NCBI RefSeq assembly: GCF_001263205.1
Contig: NZ_CP012333.1
Coordinates: 6,376,501-6,440,500, forward strand
Direction of reading: 5' to 3'
DNA: 64,000 nt
Origin: Labilithrix luteola
Lineage (GTDB): Bacteria; Myxococcota_A; Polyangia; Polyangiales; Polyangiaceae
The notes beneath the pieces are model-generated. The model was not told the origin of the DNA. It did not search any database and was given only the letters and a program-made list of their open reading frames with translations. Each line of letters begins with the position of its first letter. The first letter of the stretch is position 1. Below, piece after piece: positions 46,846 through 56,400 of the stretch. A program made the translations under genes and the position numbers.

Positions 46846-48488
46846 TCGGAGTGCTGTCGTTCGGTGATGCGTTCGGTGAGCTCGAGATCTTCGTTCGGCT
46901 CGTCGGTCGGTGCGTGGGGGAGTGGTTTTTGGATGGCGCGCGCGCGGGTGCGAACGCCGAGGCCGCGCATGATCGTCTCGGCGCGATGCTGCGAGGCCTT
47001 GACGCGGAGGCGAACCGCGTCGAACACGACGTCTTCCACCGTGGGGCTGCCTTCGTGGCGAGGCCTCTCGAGGCTCGCGTCGAAGACCGGTAGCGTCCAG
47101 CGAACTTCGGCATGCGCAGCGCGGAGGCGTCGAACCGCACGAGGCACGGGGCTCGAAGCGCTGGGCGGCGGCGCCCAGATGTGGACGATGCTCGGGCGCG
47201 TCTTCTTGTCCTGCAGCATCTTGCCGAGGAGCTCGGCGAGCTGGGACTCGGCCCGCTCGCGTTCGCCTTCGGCGCGCGGCGGAACCTCGACGCCGAACGA
47301 CGCGAGGTAATGCCGGAAGCGCTGCTCGCGTGGCGAAGTGCTCTGAGGAAGGCGAGGTGCGAACGGTGCCCGTGCCCGCATCGACTCGGCGCGCATGGAG
47401 AGAGCTTCGAGGTTGCCGCGAGGAACGTCGGTCAGGGCGCGCGGATCGAGCGGACGAAGATGTTCGGCGACGCGCTGGGCGAGCTCCGCTTCGTCGAGCT
47501 CGGAGCGATCGGCGTCGACCATGCTGGCGGCGCTCGCGAGGGCAGCGACGATGCGCGAAGCTTGGGCGGGCCCGTTGCTCGGCGCGAGCCAGGTGCGCAT
47601 GCGCGACGCGAACACGACGAGCCCCACGCTGTCACCCTTGGCGAGATGACGAGCCGCCACGCCTCCGAGCTCGTCGATCGCCAGGTCGAGCGGTGCGGTT
47701 CCGAGAGCACCTGCCCAGAGCTCGACGGAGGCATCGATGGCAAGCCAGACGATGTCGCGCTCGTCGCGCTCCATCTCGCGGACCAGGAGCTGGCCTCGTC
47801 GCGCGCTTGCTTTCCAGGCGATGTGCTTGAATGCGTCGCCGGGCATGCGCTCGCGTAGCTCCTTGAGCTGCTCGCCTTCGCCGGCGAGCGGCGTGGGGCG
47901 ACCGGCTTCCGCCGTGCGTCGCGCGCGTCCACCGCGTGCGGTCTGGAGCATGACCAGCAGCGGCTTCGGCATGACCTCGACGCCGTGCGGGTTGGCGAAC
48001 ATGAGCGGGACTTCGTAGAGGCCTTCACCTCCGAGTGGCGTGCCGCGCACTTCGAGTGCGATGCCGTGGATGCCCCAGCGGCCGACGCGCTTCGGCTTCA
48101 CGCGCATCTCGAAGCGAACCTTTGACGTGGCCGGTAGATCGAGCGTCTGCGGGTGAACGGTGACGTCGAGCATGCTCGAGGCGACGGGCCGGAGGTTGAC
48201 GCCGCGCGCGTCGTCGAAGCCGCGATTGCGGAGCTCGGCTTCGAGCACGATTTCCACGTCGCGCGAGGCCTTCGTCACGCGCTTCGACGTGGACCAGACC
48301 ATCTCGAAGCCGGAGGCTCGGATGCGGGTGACGGTCGACATCGCGAGCGCGCGGCCGAGCGTGACGGCGAGGATCATGGCGCCGCCGAAGGCGACGGCGG
48401 GCGCAACTTTCTCGGCGACGCCGACGGCCACGAGGGCCGCACCGGCGAGGGCGACCTGGAACGTGGCGCGCGTCGGGTGGAGCTGCAT
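46842..48488 (-). CDS. DUF58 domain protein (MoxR partner)
   Basis: This 548-residue inner-membrane protein has two N-terminal membrane segments (about 8-52), then a beta-sandwich and the DUF58 hallmark MPGDAFKHIAWKASARRGQLLVREMERDE near 216-244. A vWA-like fold follows with DIVWLAIDASVELWAG and MIDAS-like Asp/Ser residues. A long C-terminal part (about 350-540) is rich in Arg and Glu. DUF58 proteins are clients of MoxR AAA+ ATPases, and the gene sits right after moxR (12 bp) and overlaps ksgA by four bases. Role in metal loading or envelope stress is a family-level idea, not shown. Confidence 0.88.
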   Translation of the reverse strand: MQLHPTRATFQVALAGAALVAVGVAEKVAPAVAFGGAMILAVTLGRALAMSTVTRIRASGFEMVWSTSKRVTKASRDVEIVLEAELRNRGFDDARGVNLRPVASSMLDVTVHPQTLDLPATSKVRFEMRVKPKRVGRWGIHGIALEVRGTPLGGEGLYEVPLMFANPHGVEVMPKPLLVMLQTARGGRARRTAEAGRPTPLAGEGEQLKELRERMPGDAFKHIAWKASARRGQLLVREMERDERDIVWLAIDASVELWAGALGTAPLDLAIDELGGVAARHLAKGDSVGLVVFASRMRTWLAPSNGPAQASRIVAALASAASMVDADRSELDEAELAQRVAEHLRPLDPRALTDVPRGNLEALSMRAESMRARAPFAPRLPQSTSPREQRFRHYLASFGVEVPPRAEGERERAESQLAELLGKMLQDKKTRPSIVHIWAPPPSASSPVPRAVRRLRAAHAEVRWTLPVFDASLERPRHEGSPTVEDVVFDAVRLRVKASQHRAETIMRGLGVRTRARAIQKPLPHAPTDEPNEDLELTERITERQHSE

Positions 48489-48500
48489 GCGTTCGGCGCG

Positions 48501-49511
48501 TTACACCGCGCGAACGCCGCGCCGGTAGCCGACCTTCGTGAGGGCTTCTTCGATGACTTGTTCCCGCGCGCGCACGTCCGACTCGACGTCGGCGACGAGC
48601 ACGAGGCGATGGGCGAGCACCGCGATGGCGACGGCGCGCAGATCTTCCGGAACGGTGTAACCGCGCCCGTTGACGACGGCGTGGGCCTTGGCGGCCTGCA
48701 TGAGGCCGAGCGTGGCGCGCGGGCTTGCGCCGAGGGCCACGCGCGGATGCGAACGCGTGAAGCCGGTGAGGGCGACGGCGTAGTCGTGGAGGTCGTCGTC
48801 GGTGTGGACGCGCGCCGTGATCGTCTGCAGAGCCGCGACGTCTTGGGGGTTGAGAAGCGCTCGGACGACCGGAGGCTCGACGCCGTGTGTGCGGAGCATC
48901 TGCGCTTCGTCGCGGGCGCTCGGGTAGCCCATGGTGACGCGAACGAGGAAGCGGTCGATCTGCGCCTCGGGCAGCGGGTAGGTGCCTTCGAGATCGACGG
49001 GGTTCTGCGTGGCGAGAACCAAGAAGGGCAGGGGCAGCTCGTAGCGATCGCCTTCGATCGTCACCTGGCGTTCCTGCATCGCTTCGAGGAGCGCCGACTG
49101 CGTTTTGGCGGGAGCGCGGTTGATCTCGTCGGCCAGCACGACGTTCGCGAAGATCGGACCGGCGCGCAGGCTGAAGGTTCCGTCGCGCGGCGAGAGCACG
49201 TACGTGCCCGTGATGTCGGCCGGCAGAAGATCGGGCGTGAACTGGATGCGCCGCGAGGTGCAGCCGAGCGTCGTCGCGAATGCTTTGACGAGCGTGGTCT
49301 TCGCGACGCCGGGGACGCCTTCGAGCAGCACGTGACCCTTCGCGAGCAGGGCCACCATCATCATGTCGAGCGCGCGTGTGCCGCCGATGAAGACGCGTTG
49401 AATCTCCCGGCGCAGGTCGTGGATGCGCTCTTGGGCAGCGGCGACCTCCCGGTTGGGGCCTGCGGGGCCTGCGGGGCCTACGGGGCCTGCGGGGCTGGTG
49501 AGCACGCTCAT
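48501..49511 (-). CDS. MoxR-family AAA+ ATPase
   Basis: This 336-residue AAA+ chaperone has Walker A GVPGVAKTTLV at 65-75, Walker B VVLADEINRAPAKTQSALLEAMQE, sensor 1 VLATQNPVDLEGTYPLPEAQIDRF, and the C-terminal lid. It probably remodels the partner DUF58 and DUF4350 proteins. An odd feature is a collagen-like N-terminus (PAGPVGPAGPAGP), encoded by about four and a half copies of a 9-bp repeat (49455-49495), which homologues lack. Copy number changes would keep the frame because nine is a multiple of three. The start at ATG 49511 overlaps the DUF4350 stop by four bases. Confidence 0.93.
   Translation of the reverse strand: MSVLTSPAGPVGPAGPAGPNREVAAAQERIHDLRREIQRVFIGGTRALDMMMVALLAKGHVLLEGVPGVAKTTLVKAFATTLGCTSRRIQFTPDLLPADITGTYVLSPRDGTFSLRAGPIFANVVLADEINRAPAKTQSALLEAMQERQVTIEGDRYELPLPFLVLATQNPVDLEGTYPLPEAQIDRFLVRVTMGYPSARDEAQMLRTHGVEPPVVRALLNPQDVAALQTITARVHTDDDLHDYAVALTGFTRSHPRVALGASPRATLGLMQAAKAHAVVNGRGYTVPEDLRAVAIAVLAHRLVLVADVESDVRAREQVIEEALTKVGYRRGVRAV
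49455..49495. repeat. 9-bp tandem repeat in the moxR coding region
   Basis: GGGGCCTGC repeats at 49455, 49464, 49473 (one base changed) and 49482, with a partial fifth copy. On the coding strand it gives alternating Gly-Pro-Ala/Val triplets. In-frame expansion is likely. Confidence 0.8.
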
Positions 49512-50983
49512 GACCTCACCTCCGAGGGCACGAAACCGGTGCGCGCGTTGGTCTCGGCCATTTCGAGCAGCTGGCGGACGGACTTCGCGGTCGCCACGAC
49601 CTCTTGATCGCGAATCGCCTGCACCGTACCTCGCGGACTTCCGTTCCGAGCCGACACGACCATGGTTTCGACGTTCGACATTCGTAGCAGAAGCCGGCGC
49701 AGGGTGTGCATGCCTTCAGGAGAGAGTAGCTTCTCCTGCTCCACCCGGGCGATGAGCTCTTGATGGCCGGGGACCTGGGAGAGCCTCAGAATCGTGGTGA
49801 GCTGCTCTTCGAGGGCGCTCTTCAGCTCCAGAATGGCGAGCACGCGGGTGGTTTGTGGGGCGGCGATGACCGCGGCGTGTCCGGCAACGCCGCCCTGAGC
49901 GACGGTCGGGATACGCCGTACGAAGCGCGGCACGATGGGCTTGTGGAGGCGCCCGGCGCGTGAGCCGACCCAAACCCAGAGGCCAAGCCCGAGCGCGATC
50001 GCGAGAGCGTAGGCGAAGGCTTTCGGTGCCCCCTCGCGCCGCGTGGCCTCGAGCGCCTCGCGCGCGGCACGAATCAGATCGCCGAGCGTGTTGTCGTCCG
50101 AGCCGTAGCTTCCCTTCTGCTCGAAGCCCCCGGTGGCGATAAAGAGCCTTCCGCCCCGCTTGCCCCACGAGTCGTTGTCGACGGCGTAACGGATGATGCC
50201 GCGCGCGAAGGCTTTGTTGCCGTTGTAGCGGAGCATCGAGTTCATCACGATCGACGGATCGCCGACGGCGAGGAGACGACCTTGCCCGACCGCGCCTGCG
50301 ACGGCGATGACGACGTCGGAGTCGTCAGCCGCGCGAATCTTCAGCACCGGCGAGAGGCCTTTGTGAACGAGGCCCGTCGGATGGTTGGTGACCACGCGCG
50401 AGACGTCACTCACGACCGGATGCGCGCTCGCGGGCTCGGCCAGTGCGAACTGCGGATTGTGACGGAGCGACTCGAGCGGATGGCTCGGCGTCGGCACGCG
50501 CTCCATCTTGAAGTGGGCGAGGAGCGTGTCGCCGCGTCCGAAGTCGTCGAGCAGGATGACGCGCCCGCCGGCTCCCATGAACCGAGAAAGCTCGTCCACA
50601 TCGAGACCACCTTCGGGATAAAGAAGGAGGAGGCCGTCCTCTGGGCGCAGCTCGCTGAAGTCGAGGCGCGTCACGGCCATGACGCGCGCTGCCCCGAGCT
50701 CGCCACGCGCAAGTCGGACGAGCTCACTGCAGCCTTCCCAGTCGCTGCCGGAGAGGTCGAAAGGAACCGCCCAAGCCGGCCGTAAGATCGTGAGGATGCC
50801 CGCGAGGATCAGCGCCCCGAGCACGAACACGCGCCCTGGCGCGATGCGGCGTACGGTCGAGCTCGCCTTTGCGAACCGCGTCAGCCGCGCAACGGTCGAG
50901 TGCCGCGTGCGCGTGAATCGAGACTCACACGTCAAACGTGCTCGCTTGCCCTCGACCATTCGCGCACGCGACTCTACCACCAT
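49508..50983 (-). CDS. DUF4350 domain membrane protein
   Basis: This 491-residue protein has a basic N-terminal tail, one membrane helix (about 52-71), a GATase-like/DUF4350 domain (about 75-250; DGLLLLYPEGGLDVDELSRFMGAGGRVILLDDF), a second membrane helix (about 320-345) and a C-terminal helical cytoplasmic part. DUF4350 proteins are usual members of MoxR-DUF58 operons. It is the first gene of DUF4350-moxR-DUF58-ksgA, joined to moxR by ATGA. Starts at ATG 50983 and ATG 50959 are both plausible, neither with a strong ribosome site. The promoter lies in the 175-bp gap shared with the small gene at 51159. Confidence 0.8.
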   Translation of the reverse strand: MVVESRARMVEGKRARLTCESRFTRTRHSTVARLTRFAKASSTVRRIAPGRVFVLGALILAGILTILRPAWAVPFDLSGSDWEGCSELVRLARGELGAARVMAVTRLDFSELRPEDGLLLLYPEGGLDVDELSRFMGAGGRVILLDDFGRGDTLLAHFKMERVPTPSHPLESLRHNPQFALAEPASAHPVVSDVSRVVTNHPTGLVHKGLSPVLKIRAADDSDVVIAVAGAVGQGRLLAVGDPSIVMNSMLRYNGNKAFARGIIRYAVDNDSWGKRGGRLFIATGGFEQKGSYGSDDNTLGDLIRAAREALEATRREGAPKAFAYALAIALGLGLWVWVGSRAGRLHKPIVPRFVRRIPTVAQGGVAGHAAVIAAPQTTRVLAILELKSALEEQLTTILRLSQVPGHQELIARVEQEKLLSPEGMHTLRRLLLRMSNVETMVVSARNGSPRGTVQAIRDQEVVATAKSVRQLLEMAETNARTGFVPSEVRS

Positions 50984-51158
50984 CGCGCTGCGTTACCGCG
51001 ACGCTGCCGCACACTTGACCGGCCTACCCGGGTTGCTAGCTTCCATAGGGAACAGCCGTTGAAGACGATTGTTCCGCTGGTTTCGCAGTTTCGCATTTCA
51101 CAGGTTCAAGCTGTTCAAGCTTTGCTGGATTCGGAACGGCGTGATCAGGAGGACATGA

Positions 51159-51320
51159 ATGCTGCCTCCATTCATCATTGAGCAGATCCGCAGGCGCGAA
51201 GAAGAAGAGCGCAAGCGGTATGAACAACCCCAGCTCGAGCTCCCAGTCGCTCCACCTCAACCCAAGCGCCGCGAGGAGCCGGAAGAGGTTCAGCGAGGGG
51301 TCATCGTCGTCGAGCTCTGA
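51159..51320 (+). CDS. Small protein, 53 residues (MLPPFIIEQI type)
   Basis: The ATG at 51159 is preceded by a perfect AGGAGG with six-base spacing. The 53 residues open with MLPPFIIEQIRRREEEERKR, continue with Pro- and Leu-rich sequence (PQLELPVAPPQ), and end with RREEPEEVQRGVIVVEL. The shape is a short hydrophobic start, a charged helix, a Pro linker and a terminal strand. Codon use is typical of the window, and the start, helix and hydrophobic end look constrained. I recall similar short proteins in other Proteobacteria-type genomes but cannot confirm it here. It lies between the divergent DUF4350 operon and the lipoprotein cluster. Its function is unknown. Confidence 0.75.
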   Translation: MLPPFIIEQIRRREEEERKRYEQPQLELPVAPPQPKRREEPEEVQRGVIVVEL

Positions 51321-51702
51321 CCGGCCGGCGGGCTGAAAGGCCGTCTCTCGAGAGCCGGCCCGATGTCCCGCCCCGAGAAAACCCTCGAATCAGACCGCCC
51401 GTCTTTTCGAGACAGGTTTGGTGGCTCATTCACGGTGAGGGCCCGGCCGCCGCAGCGCCGTTCCTTCGACGCGTGTCCTCGGTGTGCTGGTGTGCTGGTG
51501 TGCTGGTGTGCTGGTGTGCTCCCAACCGTCCGAACGGCTTGGTGCTTCGTGGGCCTGGGGGTGGACGAGCTGCGACGAGCCCGCGGCGCCCGCCCATCGC
51601 TCGAGGTTGGGGCCATCCTAAGGCCGGGTTTGTCGCGGGAAACCCCCTCCCGTCGAGACGAGTTGCGCTCCCCGGACCTGCCACACTAGGCTGCGCCGGG
51701 AA
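51321..51702. other. Gene-free gap with 8-bp tandem repeat
   Basis: This gap of 382 bp shows no coding pattern. Its main feature is a tandem octamer TGTGCTGG at 51483-51520, repeated about 4.75 times. It is out of frame for any gene and sits 183 bp before the first lipoprotein gene, so it could change promoter spacing if it slips. Nothing else was recognised. Confidence 0.6.
51483..51520. repeat. Octamer tandem repeat TGTGCTGG x4.75
   Basis: Four perfect copies followed by a partial one, with no interruptions. Slipped-strand mispairing could alter copy number. Confidence 0.85.
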
Positions 51703-53481
51703 ATGCGCCCGGGCACTTTTGGCCGTTTGCTTGCTTGGTTGCCCGCGCTCGCCGTCGTTGCGGGCGCCGGGGCGGGCGTCACCGCTTGCTACTCGACGGG
51801 TGATGGTTCGCCCCCGCCGTTGAACCAGTTCTATTTCCCCGTCGGCTTGCAGGTCTCCGCGGGCGGCAATGTGCTCTATGTCGTTAACTCGGACTTCGAC
51901 CTCCAGTTCAACGGAGGCACGCTCCAGTCCTACGACCTGCGTCTGATCCGCCGGAACACGCTCGATATCATCGAGGATCCGAGCGACCAGCAAGGCAGGG
52001 TCCCCGCACTGCTGCTGCACAACCCGCCGGGATCGTGTGCGAACAACCCGCCGACGTACAAGCCCGGCGACTCTGGGGAGAGGCAAACGCTCGGCCAGAC
52101 CTGCGCGCCTCCGGTCGACTCGAGCTTCTACGTTCGTGACTCGGCCATCATCGGCGCGTTCGCGACCACGCTTCTCTTGTCGGCGCCGGCGCCGGGCCGC
52201 TCGTTCGATCGGCTCTTCTCTCCGGTGCGCGGAAGTGCGTCGGTGACGTGGGCAGACGTCGCGCGCGACACGGACGCTGAGGGCAACAGCATCCTTCCCC
52301 CGGCGCAGGCCAACGCGCCCTACCCGCCGTTCCAGCTGCTGTGCGGCCAAGGCTCCGATCGCCGATGCGACGGCGCTCACAGCGCAGGCGAAAATCCGGA
52401 CGAGCCGGGGAACACGCGTCACATCACGATGCCGGGTGAGCCCTTCGGCGCCGCCTTCAGCGAAGACGGCACGTCGCTCGTCGTGACGCACCAGTCCGAG
52501 ACGAAGACGAGCCTCCTCTCGACCGGCATCAGCAACGCCGATCTGAGCAACGCCGTCACCACGCCCTCGCTCCAGTTCGTCCTCGACGGCGTCGCCTTCG
52601 GTGGTGTTGGCGTCGCGGCGGTGCCGCACGATCCGCAGGCGGTTCCGCCCGGCACGCTCGTCCGGCCGTCGTGGCTCGAGACGAGCCGCTCGGTCGCCGA
52701 GGTCACGCTGCTCCGCTACTTCAACGACCAGGGATTGCAAGGGCAACCCGGCTCGTCGCTCAGTCGTCCCTTCCTCGACCGCGTGGCAGCCTTCCCGGTC
52801 ACGCTGGGGGCGGGCGGCACCGACTCGCGCGGCATCGCCATCGACCCCACGCCGCGGATCGCGTGCAAGGCCAAGATCCAGACGGCAGGCCTTACGCAGG
52901 CCGAGATCGACGCCGCCGTGCAGGCATGTGCGCGCAAGCCGGCGCGCGTCTTCATTGCCAATCGTTCGCCCGCCGCGATCATCGTTGGCGAAATCGGCGG
53001 CTCGGGAGCCAGCGATCAGGTCTACGATCCGGATCGCCTCACGCTGAGCGGCACGATCCCGCTCAGGCTGGCGTCCGGACCCTCGCAGGTCTACCTCGCC
53101 CCGATCGTCGATCGCGACGGCGCCTATGCGCTCCGTGTGTTCGCGGTCGCCTCCGACGCTTCGGAGATCTTGGTGATCGATCCCGAATCGAAGCTCCTCG
53201 AGAGCACCATCAACGTCGGCGCGCTTCCGTACGCGCTCGCTTTCGACCCGTTCAACCTCGAGGACGTCGCGCTGCACAAGCAGGTGCCCGTGGCCACCGT
53301 CGATCCCCGCGACCCGTTCCAACCGAACCGCGTCGCACGCACCTACCGCTTCGGGTACATCGCGAGCTTCACGAACTCGTTCGTGCAGGTGCTCGATCTC
53401 GACAACACGCCCGAAAACCGCGGCACGTTCGAGACCATCGTCTTTACGCTCGGTACGCCGACGAACCCCAAGGGAACGTGA
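51703..53481 (+). CDS. Secreted lipoprotein with beta-propeller
   Basis: This 592-residue protein has a lipoprotein signal ending VTACYS (Cys29). The mature part contains repeated YncE-like blades, for example VGLQVSAGGNVLYVVNSDFDLQF and AYALRVFAVASDASEILVIDPESKL, joined by Pro-rich linkers with several paired cysteines. YncE/Lactonase propellers bind ligands at one face. No catalytic residues are evident. It overlaps the following propeller gene by one base (TGATG), so the two are made together and probably act as a surface complex. ATG 51703 is the start; no strong ribosome site is seen. Confidence 0.75.
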   Translation: MRPGTFGRLLAWLPALAVVAGAGAGVTACYSTGDGSPPPLNQFYFPVGLQVSAGGNVLYVVNSDFDLQFNGGTLQSYDLRLIRRNTLDIIEDPSDQQGRVPALLLHNPPGSCANNPPTYKPGDSGERQTLGQTCAPPVDSSFYVRDSAIIGAFATTLLLSAPAPGRSFDRLFSPVRGSASVTWADVARDTDAEGNSILPPAQANAPYPPFQLLCGQGSDRRCDGAHSAGENPDEPGNTRHITMPGEPFGAAFSEDGTSLVVTHQSETKTSLLSTGISNADLSNAVTTPSLQFVLDGVAFGGVGVAAVPHDPQAVPPGTLVRPSWLETSRSVAEVTLLRYFNDQGLQGQPGSSLSRPFLDRVAAFPVTLGAGGTDSRGIAIDPTPRIACKAKIQTAGLTQAEIDAAVQACARKPARVFIANRSPAAIIVGEIGGSGASDQVYDPDRLTLSGTIPLRLASGPSQVYLAPIVDRDGAYALRVFAVASDASEILVIDPESKLLESTINVGALPYALAFDPFNLEDVALHKQVPVATVDPRDPFQPNRVARTYRFGYIASFTNSFVQVLDLDNTPENRGTFETIVFTLGTPTNPKGT

Positions 53482-56400
53482 TGGGCAAGAAGCTGTTTTG
53501 GGGGCTCGTCGCCGTCACGGGAGTCGCTTTCGCTTCCGCTCTCGGCGCCTGTTCGGAGACGCCCACGAGCGTTCCGCAGCGAACGTTCGATCGCGCGCAG
53601 AAGATGGACGTCGTCTGCATGCAGGTCCTGCAGCCGGACGCGCAAAATCCGTCGCTACTCGTACCGGTCAAGCCGGTGCGTCCGCTTCCTCAAGAGAACT
53701 GTGCACCGGTTCCCTCGAACGTCGACGGCTCGCTCTTCCTGAACCAGCTCTTCGCGGTCGTCACGCAGACGGCCCGCGGCGAGGTGGCGGTCGTCAACCT
53801 CTCCTCGGGCGAGATAGTCGATCAGCAGAAGGCGATTCCGAGCATCAACTTCATTCCCGTCGGCGCGATCCCCACCGACGTCGCCACGACGCCCGACGGC
53901 CAGATGGTGTTCGTCGCCTCGGCCGAGGTGAACAAGCCCGCGATCTACGGCATTCCGAGCACGAGCCTTCTCGGCGACAATCCGGATTTCGCGACGAAGC
54001 CGGCGGGCACCCTCGCGGCGTGGCCGGTCTGCTCGCTGCCGCAGAACCCGGGCGCGCTCACCATCGTGCCTCGCCCGAACCCCTCGGGCGTGAAGGGCCC
54101 TGCCGACTACGAGGTCGTCGCGATTCTGCCGGGCTCGCGCCTGGACTCCGCGAAGGTCGTGACCATCGACCCGAAGCCCTTCCTGCGTGGCGCCGATGCG
54201 TTTCAGTCCATCGCGGCGGCCGGCCTGGGAACGCTCGAACCCGGTGACACGATCGCGCCGGGCTCGCTCGCGCCGTGTCCCATCACGTCGGCGATCGAGC
54301 TCGTCGGAGCGAGCAATCTTCCGTCGTCGTTCGTCACCGGCCCGAATTGGCCGGACGGCGTTCCCTACGTCGATGGCGGCGTCGATCTGACCTGCCAGCG
54401 ACCGCTGCCTGCCGCGAGCTGCGGACAGGCCGTGCCGTGCTGTGAGTCGACGCCGACCGTCGAGCTGCCGTTCGAAGGCGGCATTCCGAATGCGGCCGCG
54501 CCCGATGGCGGTGCACCCGATAGCGGCGCGGCGTGTCAGCCGGTCACGCCCACGCCGCCGGCGAACGTGACGCTCAACGTCGGTTCGCTCGACCCGCCGC
54601 GCCTCGTGGCCGTCGCGCGTAACGATCAGGTTCTCTACGTCTCCGACGACACGGTGCCGTTCATCCACGTCGTCGACCTCTCGACCGTGGGCGCGTTGAA
54701 GGAGATCTCGCCGCTGCTCGCGACGAGCTTGCTCAATCCTTCGCGGCAGGTCTCGGTCGCGGACATCACGGTCAGCCCGGCGACGCACGACTTCAAGCGG
54801 TACCTCTACGCGGTCGACAAGTTCGACGGCTCGCTCATCGTCTACGACGTGACCGATCCGCTTTCGACGCAGCGTAGTCCGCTCACGCGTCCGAACCCCG
54901 AGCTCAATCCGTTCCAGCCCCCGGACCGCATCGCGTTCCCGTCGCCGGTCGTCGCGGTCGCGTTCGCGCGGCACGATTTCCCGCTCTCGCTCGCCGGCAA
55001 CATCGCCCTGCCTGATGCGAAGACGGGCGTGCTCTGCAACCCGAACCCGAACGTCGCCAATGCGATCACGCCGGGGCAGCCCGCTCCAGACTTCGGCTTT
55101 TACTACCGCGCCGATCAGAACCAGAACGAGAGCCTGACGCAGTTCACGCTCGGGCCGACGCGACTGCGCGGCATCTTCGGGTTCGCGACCCTGGCAAACG
55201 GACAGGTGATCGCCATCGACGTCGACGACTGGGATGCTCCGTGCCGTCGTCCGGTGACCATCGGTCCAAACCCGATCGATCCAGAGCCGTGGGCCCTCGC
55301 GATCCCGGAGCCGGCCGCGACGAGCACCACGTTCTTCGACCCGTACCACGTCCCCACGGCTGACCCGGCGACCGCCGTGAGCCAGGAAGCGTACTTCCCG
55401 GTCAGCGCTCCGCACCGCCTGCGCTCGAGCGTGTTGCTCAACAACACCAGCTCGACCGGCAATCACTTGCCGCGGTTCCAGACGGCGCCGATCGTCTCCA
55501 CGAAGGACATCCCGCTCCCCACCACCGGCGCCGACAGCGACCGCACCCCGCGACTGAATCTGCTCTTCTCGCTCGACGTCCCCGAGTCCCAGATCGACCA
55601 GGCTTGGGCGCTCACGTACGAAGGCGCGATTCCCGGCTTCGACGGCCTCACCGCCAACCTCGTGACGGCCGACAGCTACCAGTCGCTCGACTTCTCGCAA
55701 TCACAGGGGCAGTTCTGCGCAAAGGGAGTCGAAGACTGGACGCAGGGCGCGCAGCGCGCGGACGCGATCAACGCGGCCCTGACCGCTCCCGATCGTGATC
55801 TCTTCCGGCGCCTCGCCGACTACGTCACCTTCACCGAGGATCTCCTCGATTCGTCGGATCCCTACTGGGGCCTGCAGGAGCCCGAGGAAGATAAGTGTTG
55901 GGACCCGCAGTACCAGACGGCCCAGCAGCGCTTCGACGTCTGCAGCCAGACGTTCGGTGCGGCCGCCGACGAGAGCGAGCTGCGCGACTACCCGATTCTC
56001 GAGGCGTTCGACGGGAAGCTCGTGGTCGGCCGATTCTTCCGGCCTGCACCGATCACGCTGCCGAACGGCTCGACCATCCAGGCGCCTCGCCAGATCGTCG
56101 GCCGCGATCCCTCGAATGTTCCGTTCCTCAAGCTCGCCCGCTGCTGCTTCCACCGCCAAGCGCGCTTCCACGTGCGCACGGGTGGCATCTGGTCCGCGGT
56201 CGCCACGGGGACGACGGGCGGACCCGGCATCGGCTTCCTCAATCACATGACCGCGGCGTCGGACAGCCGATGCGTGTCGTCCTGCGATTCGCGCGAGTCG
56301 CTCTTGAACGGCCGTCTCCCCGCCGTCCCGTTCGACGCGTTCCCCGCGCCTGCGGGCGGCAACCCGACGGTCATCTCGCGCGACAGCGCTCTCGCCATGC

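Noticed and set aside
51430..53322. 630-codon minus-strand frame over the propeller gene
   Set aside because: It includes the octamer repeat as His/Thr/Pro repeats but has no start context or motif.
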